In this document: piece by piece, positions 55,333 to 63,518 of the stretch
How positions within the stretch are numbered: position 1 is the first letter of the stretch
Layout of the letters: each line of letters begins with the position of its first letter
NCBI RefSeq assembly: GCF_964030975.1
Contig: NZ_CAXIQH010000001.1
Location: 1,860,001 to 1,924,000 of the forward strand
DNA: 64,000 nucleotides
Reading direction: 5' to 3'
Origin: Tisiphia sp964030975
GTDB lineage: Bacteria; Pseudomonadota; Alphaproteobacteria; Rickettsiales; Rickettsiaceae
Translations under genes and position numbers: made by a program
The notes under the pieces: model-generated
What the model was told of the DNA's origin: nothing
Seen by the model: only the letters and a program-made list of their open reading frames with translations
Databases searched by the model: none

Positions 55333-56513
55333 ATAATCTCCCGATTAATTTCTATATCTTAACACGAATTGCCAATATATATAATTGGTAACTCGGCTGT
55401 AATCTTGAAAAAAATAGACTTGTTGCTGTGAACAAAGTTTTTGTCATATTTTTGATAAAAATTATAGCTTTTAATAATCTTTGTTTTGAAACCAAGCAAA
55501 AAGCCACTTAAAGAACTCGATTTAGAAGTAATGTATACTCGAATGATTTGAAGAATTGGAACATAAAACAAGAAGGAAGTCTGACATATGCACATTCGAA
55601 ATAAAAATATTTGCATAGTTTGTAGTTTTACGGAACCAATTCTTTAAATTATTCAAGCTTTAAATTATTCAAGCACAATCTCAAATTATTTTTCTCAAAT
55701 TATTTTTATTTTCGCTAAACAATATGAATAAATTTTTTAATGTAAAAATATAATGTGGATTAATAGGTTCTGTGAACCTAAAATGCACAAATCTGTTGTG
55801 AATCTTCAGCTGATTCAGAATTCTGGATAAATAGCTCACCTTACACATAACCCATGGCAACTTAAAAATTGTAGAAAAGTACAAGACGTCATTGCGAGGA
55901 GTGCAGAAAGTACAACGAAACAATCCAATTATAAGTTTTCTAGATTGCTTCATAGCTGCCAAAGTGGCTCCTCGCAATGATGATACCAAGCTGCTTTCCA
56001 TATGACTTTTAAATGCCATACGTAAGGCGTATAAACAAATACAAAATTCTCCCATGGCAGAAAAAATCTGCCTTAGAAGTTTAATAGCTTTTTGTTTATA
56101 TTTTTGTATACTCTGCTGCTCTAAAGAATTGGCTCCTGCAAATATTTGTGGGGTTTTCACATGCGAAACAAAGTTTTGTACACTCCACTCGCTTACCCCT
56201 TGTTTATTGCCCCCATTCTTCACATCATTTGAGCATATAAAATGCAATAGTTTCTGCAGGCACAAAAATATATTTAGTACCACAACTCTCAAGCAAAATA
56301 GAATATCACACAACAAGTTCATTCCCATTATCAATAATACAAACCTAGATTGAGGCTTTGTGAAGGTTTCTAAAATCTTTGATTCGTATACCCTTCTGCT
56401 TTAAAAAGTTACCAACAAACGACCCACAGAAGCAATTCTTCAAAACAAAAGAGTATAATCGGATCCAATAGAATTAACCTATAATTTTCATAAAATAATT
56501 GATATTATGGAAA
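55333..56513. other. 1.2-kb repeat-rich gap between rplL and rpoB
   Basis: No gene that I trust. It holds a GTATACTCGAATGATTTGAA unit at 55533-55560, a GTCATTGCGAGGAGTG hairpin repeat at 55885-55980, and a second copy of the small unit at 56212-56240. A single GAGGCTTTGTGAAGGTTTC end lies near 56352. An open frame of 217 codons (55681-56334, minus) crosses these repeats. Its middle (SVQNFVSHVKTPQIFAGANS) may be the relic of a gene, but I do not recognise it. Confidence 0.6.
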
Positions 56514-56882
56514 TTATTTTAATTCAACTTTTGCTCCAGCTGCTTCTAATTTTTCTTTAAAGCTTTCAGCTTCTTCTTTATTTACACCAGATTTAATCGT
56601 TTTTGGGGCAGCATCAACTAACTCTTTAGCTTCTTTTAAGCCAAGACCAGTAAGTTCTCTAGTTACCTTAATGACTTCTATTTTCTTGTCACCACTACTA
56701 ACTAAAACAACTTCAAACGCTGTCTTTTCAGCTACTGCTTCTGATGCGGCAGGAGCTGCAGCTACTGCTACAGGAGCTGCAGCTGTTACCCCCCATTTTT
56801 CTTCTAGCATTTTTGAAAGCTCTGCTGCTTGAATTACTGTAAGAGTTGATAATTGATCTACAATTTTTACTAGGTCTGTCAT
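56514..56882 (-). CDS. rplL: 50S ribosomal protein bL7/L12
   Basis: A 122-aa stalk protein. N-terminal dimerisation domain (LSTLTVIQAAELSKMLEEKW), Ala/Val-rich hinge (AAAPVAVAAAPAASEAVAE) and the conserved C-terminal factor-binding domain (VTRELTGLGLKEAKELVDAA). It recruits translation GTPases. Lies 32 bp after rplJ. Confidence 0.97.
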   Translation of the reverse strand: MTDLVKIVDQLSTLTVIQAAELSKMLEEKWGVTAAAPVAVAAAPAASEAVAEKTAFEVVLVSSGDKKIEVIKVTRELTGLGLKEAKELVDAAPKTIKSGVNKEEAESFKEKLEAAGAKVELK

Positions 56883-56914
56883 AAATTTCTTCCTTTTAAA
56901 ACTTTTTTATTAAA

Positions 56915-57424
56915 TTAACTTTTATCTGCATAAGCTTGCAAAACTCTAGCAAGCCCAGATGCCGGAGCTTGTATAACTCCTGCAATTTTAGTTGCAGGTG
57001 CTTGTAGAACCCCAATAATTTTGCCTCTAAGCTCATCTAATGAAGGTAATTTTGCCAGTTGTTGTACAGAATTTGCATCTAATACCTGATTATTTACTAA
57101 CCCACCAACTATTTTTAAACATTCATTAGTTTTAGCAAATTCTACGATAAGCTTTGCAGCTTCAACAAGGTCTTCAGAATATGCTAGTGCTGTAGGACCA
57201 GCAAGCAAATGGGCAATATTATCAATACCAACCTTATTAGCGGCTATTTTTGACAAAGTATTTTTAACTACTTTGAACCCCACATTTTTTGCTTTAAGAG
57301 ACCTACGTAGCGTAGTCACTTGACTAACAGTAAGTCCATGATAATGAGTAATTATCACGGAGTTTGACCGCTGATACACTCCTTCAAGTTCTACGACAAA
57401 CTCATGTTTCTCTGATCTTAACAC
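56915..57424 (-). CDS. rplJ: 50S ribosomal protein uL10
   Basis: A 169-aa base of the ribosomal stalk. It binds 23S rRNA with its N-terminal domain (ITHYHGLTVSQVTTLRRSLK and KVVKNTLSKIAA) and holds L7/L12 dimers on its C-terminal helix. It is 21 bp after rplA. In other bacteria L10 represses this operon by binding its own leader, but I see no clear leader structure here. Confidence 0.96.
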   Translation of the reverse strand: MLRSEKHEFVVELEGVYQRSNSVIITHYHGLTVSQVTTLRRSLKAKNVGFKVVKNTLSKIAANKVGIDNIAHLLAGPTALAYSEDLVEAAKLIVEFAKTNECLKIVGGLVNNQVLDANSVQQLAKLPSLDELRGKIIGVLQAPATKIAGVIQAPASGLARVLQAYADKS

Positions 57425-57445
57425 CTTAACTCTCCTTGTCGTGTT

Positions 57446-58174
57446 TTACGATATACTTGCTAAATCTATTTTTACTGATGGACCCATAGTAGAAGATAGA
57501 TATATTGCTTTTAAATAATTTCCTTTAGCACCAGAAGGCTTTGCTTTAACTACAGCAGATATCAAGGTTGATGCATTATTTAGTAAATCTTGTTTGGAAA
57601 ATGATAATTTTCCAACTCCAGCATGAATAATACCAGCCTTTTCAACTCTATACTCTACTTGACCACTTTTGGCATTTTTAATTGCCGTTACGATATCTGT
57701 AGTTACCGTGCCAAGTTTTGGATTTGGCATTAAGCCCTTTGGACCAAGAATTCTTGCCACCGTACCTATTACTGACATCATATTTGGTGTTGCAATGCAA
57801 ACGTCAAAATTAATTTTTCCAGCTTTAATATCATCAATAATTTCTGTAGAACCAGCAATATCTGCCCCAGCTGCTTTAGCTTCTTCTATCTGTTCATCCT
57901 TACAAATCACTGCAACTCTACTAACTTTACCGGTACCAGCTGGCAATGCTACAACACCGCGTACCATTTGATCCGAGTGTTTAGGATCTACTCCTAGTTT
58001 CATTACCACTTCCAAAGTAGAGTCGAACTTAGTATAGGATACAGACTTTAATACTTCTATTCCTTCTTCTAAAGTACGGTTGCTAGCAAGCTCTATATTC
58101 TTTCTCGCCGCCCGTATCTTCTTACCACCAGTTAACTTTCTATTATTCACAGCATCCTTTTTATCAACTAACAT
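57446..58174 (-). CDS. rplA: 50S ribosomal protein uL1
   Basis: A 242-aa L1-stalk protein that binds 23S rRNA and, in many bacteria, represses its own operon. Motifs: MKLGVDPKHSDQMVRGVVAL, GTGKVSRVAVI, GLMPNPKLGTV and AGIIHAGVGKLSF. It starts 3 bp after rplK, so translation is probably coupled. The N-terminus is about ten residues longer than the E. coli protein; a later start is possible. Confidence 0.96.
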   Translation of the reverse strand: MLVDKKDAVNNRKLTGGKKIRAARKNIELASNRTLEEGIEVLKSVSYTKFDSTLEVVMKLGVDPKHSDQMVRGVVALPAGTGKVSRVAVICKDEQIEEAKAAGADIAGSTEIIDDIKAGKINFDVCIATPNMMSVIGTVARILGPKGLMPNPKLGTVTTDIVTAIKNAKSGQVEYRVEKAGIIHAGVGKLSFSKQDLLNNASTLISAVVKAKPSGAKGNYLKAIYLSSTMGPSVKIDLASIS

Positions 58175-58177
58175 ACA

Positions 58178-58612
58178 TTAATCTCCTACTACTTCAAGTC
58201 CCATAGATTCAGCAGTACCACGAATAATTTTAGCCGCAGCTGTTAAATCATCAGCATTAAGATCCACCATCTTAATTTTGGCAATTTCGATACAATCTGA
58301 CATGGTGACTTTACCAACAAATGCCTCTTTTTTAGTGGCACTAGAACCTTTAGGAATTTTAGCAAATTGTTTTAAATAATACGATGCCGGAGAAGTCTTA
58401 GTTACAAAAGTAAAACTATTATCTTCGTAAGCAGTAATTACTACTGGAATAGGCATCCCTGGTTCAATACCTTGAGTAGCAGCATTAAACGCCTTACAAA
58501 ACTCCATAATATTAAGCTTTTTTTGACCGAGGGTAGAACCAATAGGCGGGGCTGGATTAGCCTTACCCGCTGGCACCGTTAACTTAATATAACATTTTAT
58601 TTTTTTTGCCAT
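58178..58612 (-). CDS. rplK: 50S ribosomal protein uL11
   Basis: A 144-aa protein of the GTPase-associated centre, needed for RelA-type activation in bacteria with full RelA. I chose the ATG at 58612 (MAKKIKCYIKLTVPAGKANP) because AGGAT stands 9 bases before it and similarity starts there; the upstream ATG adds seven unrelated residues. The Pro-rich thiostrepton region (NPAPPIGSTLGQ) is conserved. Confidence 0.95.
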   Translation of the reverse strand: MAKKIKCYIKLTVPAGKANPAPPIGSTLGQKKLNIMEFCKAFNAATQGIEPGMPIPVVITAYEDNSFTFVTKTSPASYYLKQFAKIPKGSSATKKEAFVGKVTMSDCIEIAKIKMVDLNADDLTAAAKIIRGTAESMGLEVVGD

Positions 58613-58699
58613 TATAATCCTGTCTTTACTCATTTAACGCCAATTGGTAATCATCTAATAATAACTTACCAATTGCTATATTGTTTAACTACAAAAATC

Positions 58700-58857
58700 T
58701 CATTATACATCTATTAGCGAGACTACGTAGTGGTCGTGGCAATCCTGTTTTGTGTCATCCCTACAAATGCAGGGTTCTAGATTCCCGCCGTTGCTAAGAA
58801 TGACAACTTACAATTGCTTCGTCGTAGCAAAGCTACTCCTCACAATGACAGTTAACT
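58700..58857. repeat. Nested hairpin repeat between nusG and rplK
   Basis: Outer arms TCTATTAGCGAGACTACGTA and TAGCTACTCCTCACAATGAC. At the apex, between GGCAATCC and GCTTCGTC, lies a TGTGTCATCCCTAC unit ending GAATGACAACTTACAATT. It separates nusG from rplK. Confidence 0.7.
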
Positions 58858-58870
58858 GCCACAAAGCAAC

Positions 58871-59401
58871 CTAATTATTTTTTTTCACTTGCGTAAAATT
58901 TAGTTCTATAGGAGTTGCTTTCCCGAAAATAGATATAGACACCCGCAACCTATTTTTGTCATAATCAATTTCTTCTATAACCCCTGTAAAAGTCTCAAAT
59001 GGACCATCAGTAACAATTATTGCTTCACCAATTTCGTACAATTTCGAAATTCTAGCATCTTTGGTTTCAGCCTCAAGTTTGCTAAAAATATTTTGTATTT
59101 CTTTTTCACTAAGAGCTTGCGGTGTACTTTTACTACCTAAGAAACCTGTAACCTTAGTTACACTTTTTACCAAATGCCAAGTATCATCGGTCATCTTCAT
59201 TTTAATCAGAATATAACCAGGCATAAATTTCTTTTCAGTCTTAACGTTCTTACCACGCTTAACCTCAGGCACCTCAATAACCGGAACAACAATATCCTCA
59301 AAAGATTCCGACATGCCTTGCTTAGCAATTTGATCAAGAATCATTTGCTTTACACGCTTTTCTGAACCCGATAATGTATGAATAACGTACCACTGCACCA
59401 C
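58871..59401 (-). CDS. nusG: Transcription antitermination factor NusG
   Basis: A 176-aa protein with an NGN domain (WYVIHTLSGSEKRVKQMI, and FMPGYILIKMKM) that binds RNA polymerase, and a C-terminal KOW domain (VTDGPFETFTGVIEEID) that binds Rho or S10. It links transcription to translation or termination. Located 44 bp after secE. Confidence 0.97.
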   Translation of the reverse strand: MVQWYVIHTLSGSEKRVKQMILDQIAKQGMSESFEDIVVPVIEVPEVKRGKNVKTEKKFMPGYILIKMKMTDDTWHLVKSVTKVTGFLGSKSTPQALSEKEIQNIFSKLEAETKDARISKLYEIGEAIIVTDGPFETFTGVIEEIDYDKNRLRVSISIFGKATPIELNFTQVKKNN

Positions 59402-59445
59402 AATTTCCCCTAAACCTATTCTTTACTCTTCTGATTTGAGTATTC

Positions 59446-59646
59446 CTACTTCCCAATATTAAGTAAAAGCTGCATTATGCTATGTATACCGTAGTCTAAC
59501 ACCAAACAAATTATACTAAAAATAAATACAGCTACTACCACTATAATAGTCGAAGTTATCAATTCCTTCTTACCAAGCCAAACAATTTTATAAACTTCTT
59601 GCTTTACTTGCTCATAAAATTTGTAGACTCTATTTTCCTTTAACAT
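59446..59646 (-). CDS. secE: Preprotein translocase subunit SecE
   Basis: A 66-aa single-span membrane protein of the SecYEG channel. The amphipathic helix and the conserved EVYKIVWLGKKELITSTIIV precede the membrane helix (VVAVFIFSIICLVLDYG). I chose MLKENRVYK at 59646. The frame upstream of it enters tRNA-Trp, so the longer reading is an artefact. Confidence 0.93.
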   Translation of the reverse strand: MLKENRVYKFYEQVKQEVYKIVWLGKKELITSTIIVVVAVFIFSIICLVLDYGIHSIMQLLLNIGK

Positions 59647-59666
59647 ATTACACAAACTCATTATAT

Positions 59667-59742
59667 TGGCAGGAGCGACAGGAATCGAACCCGCAACCTT
59701 CGGTTTTGGAGACCGATGCTCTACCAATTGAGCTACACTCCT
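59667..59742 (-). tRNA. tRNA-Trp (CCA anticodon), CCA end encoded
   Basis: A cloverleaf folds on the minus strand. The acceptor stem AGGAGTG pairs with CGCTCCT, with one G-T pair. The anticodon stem TCGGT/ACCGA holds loop CTCCAAA with anticodon CCA, and the T arm is GCGGGTTCGATTCCTGT. The discriminator G and the CCA tail are encoded (59667-59670). It lies between fusA and secE, as in Rickettsia. Confidence 0.95.
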
Positions 59743-59831
59743 ATCACATTTTCACTAAGAAATCAAACTATTTCTTAATAAATTATAATCATGGCAATTT
59801 AAAAGTCGTGAGAACCGGTTAAAAAACCCGG

Positions 59832-59975
59832 AACGTCATTGCGAGGAGGCGTGAGCCAACGAAGCAACCCTGTTTTGTGTCATCCCTGCGTAAGCAGGGA
59901 ACTAGATTCCCGCCTACGCAGGAATGACAACCTACAATTGCTTCGTCAACTTACGATCTTCCTCGCAATGACGGT
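59832..59975. repeat. Nested hairpin repeat between fusA and tRNA-Trp
   Basis: Outer arms AACGTCATTGCGAGGAGGCG and CTTCCTCGCAATGACGGTG. The apex, between AAGCAACCC and TTGCTTCGTC, holds a unit with CCTGCGTAAGCAGGG and CCCGCCTACGCAGG hairpins. The best-preserved nested pair in the window. Confidence 0.8.
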
Positions 59976-60062
59976 GACTATTTTTCCTACAACTTTTAAA
60001 TTATCCTAAATTATAATACCACATCATATATGATCCACTAATATTTACATGGAAAATATTTT

Positions 60063-60182
60063 ATGTCATTGCGAGGAGCAGCTTCGCTGCGACGCGGCAA
60101 TCCAAAAATTGCAGTAGCAAAAATAAAACAACAAGCTGTTTTTTGGATCACCACGCCACTATCGTGGCTCGCGATGACGGTC
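60063..60182. repeat. Divergent hairpin repeat upstream of the fusA 3' end
   Basis: Arms TGTCATTGCGAGGAGCAGCT and TGGCTCGCGATGACGGTCA, with GCGGCAATCC and GGATCACCACGCC inside. Flanking ATGGAAAATATTTTATG and CTTTACGTGAAAAATATTTT may be an older outer repeat. The gap 59743-60217 holds no gene. Confidence 0.65.
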
Positions 60183-60217
60183 ATATGTTCCACTAATACT
60201 TTACGTGAAAAATATTT

Positions 60218-62293
60218 TTATTTCTTAGCTTTAATAGTCTCCGCCACCTGTAATGGTACTTGCTCATAATGAGAGAAAACCATACTATATTGGGATCTGC
60301 CTTGTGATAAAGAACGCAAAGTACTAACATAGCCAAACATCTCAGCTAGAGGTACATTGGCAGTTATAACTTGTGCATTACCTCTGGGATCCATACTTTG
60401 CATTTGTCCTCTACGACTATTTAGGTCGCCAATAATATCACCCATATATTCATTTGGAGTAATCACTTCCACTTTCATAATTGGTTCAAGCAATTTAGGG
60501 TTACCTTTTGGCATACCTTCCCTAAAAGCCGCTTTTGCAGCAATTTCAAACGCCAATACACTTGAATCCACATCGTGGAATGCTCCATCTATCAAAGTGG
60601 CTTTGAAATCAATCATTGGATAACCAGCAACTACGCCTGTATCTTTAATATTATTTAGCCCCTTTTCAACACCAGGAATAAATTCCTTTGGTATAGCTCC
60701 ACCAACAATTTTGCTTTCAAAAACAAATCCTTCCCCAGCTTCTTGAGGTTCAAATATTATTTTAACCCGTGCAAATTGCCCAGCTCCACCAGATTGCTTT
60801 TTATGTGTATAATCAATCTCACACTTCTTAGTAATTGTCTCACGATAAGCTACTTGTGGAGCTCCAACATTAACCTCCACTTTAAACTCACGTTTCATAC
60901 GATCAACCATGATCTCTAAATGCAGCTCGCCCATACCTTTAATAACAGTCTGACCGCTTTCTTGATCAGTCGACACTCTAAAAGATGGATCTTCAGCAGC
61001 TAACCTAGACAAAGCCATTCCCATTTTTTCTTGATCGGCAGTTGATTTTGGTTCTACGGCTAATTCAATAACCGGCTCAGGAAATTCCATCCTCTCCAAA
61101 ATAACCTGCTTATCAGCACCACACAAAGTATCACCAGTAGTGGTATTCTTAAGACCAGCCAAGGCAACAATATCCCCTGCCATAGCCTCTTTCACATCTT
61201 CCCTTTCATTAGCATGCATAAGCAACATTCTGCCTACTCGTTCTTTTTGGTTCTTTACCGTATTAATCACGGTAACACCAGAGCTAATCTTACCAGAATA
61301 AATTCTAACAAATGTAAGAGATCCAACAAATGGATCGGTCATTACTTTAAACGCTAAAGCCGCAAGAGGTTCAGATGCTGAGATTTTAAAATCTTTTTCT
61401 TCTCCAGAATCAACATCTATTCCCTTAACTGTTCCAATATCAACCGGTGAAGGTAAATAATCAACAACTGCATCTAACAAAGGCTGTACACCTTTATTTT
61501 TAAAAGCACTACCACATAATACTGGGAAAAAAGCTCTATCAATTGTCCCTTTCCTTATTGCTGATTTAATTTCTTCTTCAGTAAATTCTTCGGCTGATAA
61601 ATATTTTTCCATCAAATGATCATCAATTTCAGCGACCATTTCAAGAAGCAAGGCACGATATTCCTCAGCTTTCTCTAGCATATCACTAGGAATGTCTTCA
61701 TATGAATACTCAGCTCCTAGAGATTCATCTTTCCAAATTATTGCCTTCATCTTAACTAGGTCAATAACTCCTTTAAAATTTTCTTCAATACCAACTGGCA
61801 ACTGAATGACCAAGGATTTTGCCCCAAGGCGATCTTTAATCATTTCCACGCATTGATAAAAATTAGCCCCCATTCTGTCCATCTTGTTGACAAAACACAT
61901 TCTAGGCACACCATATTTATCAGCCTGTCTCCATACTATCTCTGATTGCGGCTCAACACCAGCCACCCCATCAAATACTGCTACCGCTCCATCAAGAACA
62001 CGCAGAGACCTTTCTACTTCTATAGTAAAATCTACGTGACCTGGCGTATCAATAATGTTAATCCTCTTATTTAGCCAGTAACAGGTAGTAGCAGCAGAAG
62101 TAATGGTAATACCGCGTTCTTGCTCTTGCTCCATCCAATCCATGGTAGCACCACCTTCATGAACTTCACCAATCTTATGTGATTTACCAGTATAGAAAAG
62201 AATACGTTCGGTTGTAGTAGTTTTACCAGCATCAATATGAGCACAAATCCCGATATTACGAGTATTAGCAAGAGAAAATTCCGTAGTTGACAT
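60218..62293 (-). CDS. fusA: Elongation factor G
   Basis: A 691-aa GTPase that drives translocation. G1 AHIDAGKT (18-25), switch region RGITITSAAT, G3 DTPGHVDF and G4 NKMDR are all present, followed by domains II-V (GQTVIKGMGELHLEI in domain III, GMPKGNPKLLEPIMKVEV in domain V). The length is normal. It starts 9 bp after rpsG. Confidence 0.97.
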   Translation of the reverse strand: MSTTEFSLANTRNIGICAHIDAGKTTTTERILFYTGKSHKIGEVHEGGATMDWMEQEQERGITITSAATTCYWLNKRINIIDTPGHVDFTIEVERSLRVLDGAVAVFDGVAGVEPQSEIVWRQADKYGVPRMCFVNKMDRMGANFYQCVEMIKDRLGAKSLVIQLPVGIEENFKGVIDLVKMKAIIWKDESLGAEYSYEDIPSDMLEKAEEYRALLLEMVAEIDDHLMEKYLSAEEFTEEEIKSAIRKGTIDRAFFPVLCGSAFKNKGVQPLLDAVVDYLPSPVDIGTVKGIDVDSGEEKDFKISASEPLAALAFKVMTDPFVGSLTFVRIYSGKISSGVTVINTVKNQKERVGRMLLMHANEREDVKEAMAGDIVALAGLKNTTTGDTLCGADKQVILERMEFPEPVIELAVEPKSTADQEKMGMALSRLAAEDPSFRVSTDQESGQTVIKGMGELHLEIMVDRMKREFKVEVNVGAPQVAYRETITKKCEIDYTHKKQSGGAGQFARVKIIFEPQEAGEGFVFESKIVGGAIPKEFIPGVEKGLNNIKDTGVVAGYPMIDFKATLIDGAFHDVDSSVLAFEIAAKAAFREGMPKGNPKLLEPIMKVEVITPNEYMGDIIGDLNSRRGQMQSMDPRGNAQVITANVPLAEMFGYVSTLRSLSQGRSQYSMVFSHYEQVPLQVAETIKAKK

Positions 62294-62302
62294 ATAGCTT
62301 AA

Positions 62303-62791
62303 TTACCTTGGTTGCGATTTTTTAGGGCTAAAATGAGCAAAAGCTTTATTAGCTTCAGCCATTTTATGGGTATCCTCTCTCTTTTTAATAGCAACCCCTC
62401 TACTATTTGACGCTTCAAATAATTCCTCTGCCAACTTATCAATCATCATTTTTTCAGAACGCTTATTTGCTGCATTAATAATCCAACGTGATGCAAGTGC
62501 ATACCCCCTTCTTTCATCAACAGGAGAAGGTACTTGATAATTCGCCCCCCCTACCCGTACTGACGTAACCTCAAGATATGGCTTAACATTATTCATTGCA
62601 TTATTGAAAGTTTCATAAGGATCTACCTTATGCTTTTTCTCTATCTTACTAAAAGCAGAATATACTATCCTTTCAGCTAGAGCTTTTTTCCCTTCTTTCA
62701 TAATATTATTAATGAACCTAGCAAGCAGAGGGCTATTATACTTCATATCAGGCAAGACAACCCTTCTCTCTGCGGCATGACGACGTGACAT
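62303..62791 (-). CDS. rpsG: 30S ribosomal protein uS7
   Basis: A 162-aa small-subunit assembly protein that binds the 3' domain of 16S rRNA. Motifs: MSRRHAAERRVVLPDMKYNS, VRVGGANYQVPSPVDERRGY and SRGVAIKKREDTHKMAEANK. It is a few residues longer than the E. coli core form. The 19-bp spacing to rpsL and the short spacing to fusA indicate one transcription unit. Confidence 0.97.
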   Translation of the reverse strand: MSRRHAAERRVVLPDMKYNSPLLARFINNIMKEGKKALAERIVYSAFSKIEKKHKVDPYETFNNAMNNVKPYLEVTSVRVGGANYQVPSPVDERRGYALASRWIINAANKRSEKMMIDKLAEELFEASNSRGVAIKKREDTHKMAEANKAFAHFSPKKSQPR

Positions 62792-62810
62792 CTTATCTCT
62801 CTATTTCAAA

Positions 62811-63197
62811 TTATTTTTTTACAGCTTGCTGCTTCGCTGACGTACCATAACGTGAGCGTCCTTGTTTACGATTTTTTACACCCTGAGTATCATAAGCACC
62901 ACGTACTATATGGTATTTAACACCTGGAAGATCAGGAACCCTTCCGCCTCTGACCAATACTGTCGAGTGTTCTTGTAAATTATGTCCTTCACCAGGTATA
63001 TAAGCATTGACATACTGCCCATTACTTAAGCGAACACGTGCCATCTTACGAAGAGCAGAGTTAGGCTTCTTAGGAGTGACAGTCTTCACTATTACACAAA
63101 CACCTTTCAAAAATGGATTGGATTCCAAAGCCGGGGATTTTGTTCTACGAACCTTCGACTGTCTTCCAAAACGTACTAATTGATTATTTGTTGGCAT
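62811..63197 (-). CDS. rpsL: 30S ribosomal protein uS12
   Basis: A 128-aa decoding-centre protein. I take the start at MPTNNQLVR; the four residues before it are not conserved. The streptomycin-related lysines are unchanged (TPKKPNSALRK, and PGVKYHIVRG). First gene of the rpsL-rpsG-fusA unit. Confidence 0.97.
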   Translation of the reverse strand: MPTNNQLVRFGRQSKVRRTKSPALESNPFLKGVCVIVKTVTPKKPNSALRKMARVRLSNGQYVNAYIPGEGHNLQEHSTVLVRGGRVPDLPGVKYHIVRGAYDTQGVKNRKQGRSRYGTSAKQQAVKK

Positions 63198-63252
63198 CCA
63201 ATACTCCAAAATTATTTCTTTTACTCTTAATCTATCAATTTTTGCAAAATGA

Positions 63253-63390
63253 CGATATAGCTAACCCGATTAGCATTTATCCATTTACCCCAACGAACAA
63301 GATGTCATTCCCGCATAGGCGGGAATCTATAATATCTCAGGGCTTTTTGGACTCTGTTTTAGATCCCAGCCGCAGCTAGAGATGACAAAC
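63253..63390. repeat. MITE-like left end plus TGTCATTCCCGC-type unit upstream of rpsL
   Basis: TATAGCTAACCCGATTAGC at about 63256 has no matching right end. It is followed by GTCATTCCCGCATAGGCGGG and, about 60 bp later, CCCAGCCGCAGCTAGAGATG. The rest of the 63198-63518 gap shows no gene. Confidence 0.55.
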
Positions 63391-63518
63391 ATTATGCCAA
63401 TCTACGGAAAAACTATATACTTTACCACTTTCACTATTAAGAGGCAACAGGTGGAACTATAGCTAATTTTTTCATAAAAGCAAAGTGTTTTTAACAATCT
63501 TGGCTAGATTAGCTATTT

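Noticed and set aside
55681..56334. 217-codon frame on the minus strand between rplL and rpoB
   Set aside because: It runs through palindromic repeats, has mixed composition and no recognisable domain. Noted only as a possible relic.
59647..59727. N-terminal extension of secE
   Set aside because: The extra codons lie inside tRNA-Trp; the internal Met gives the normal SecE length.
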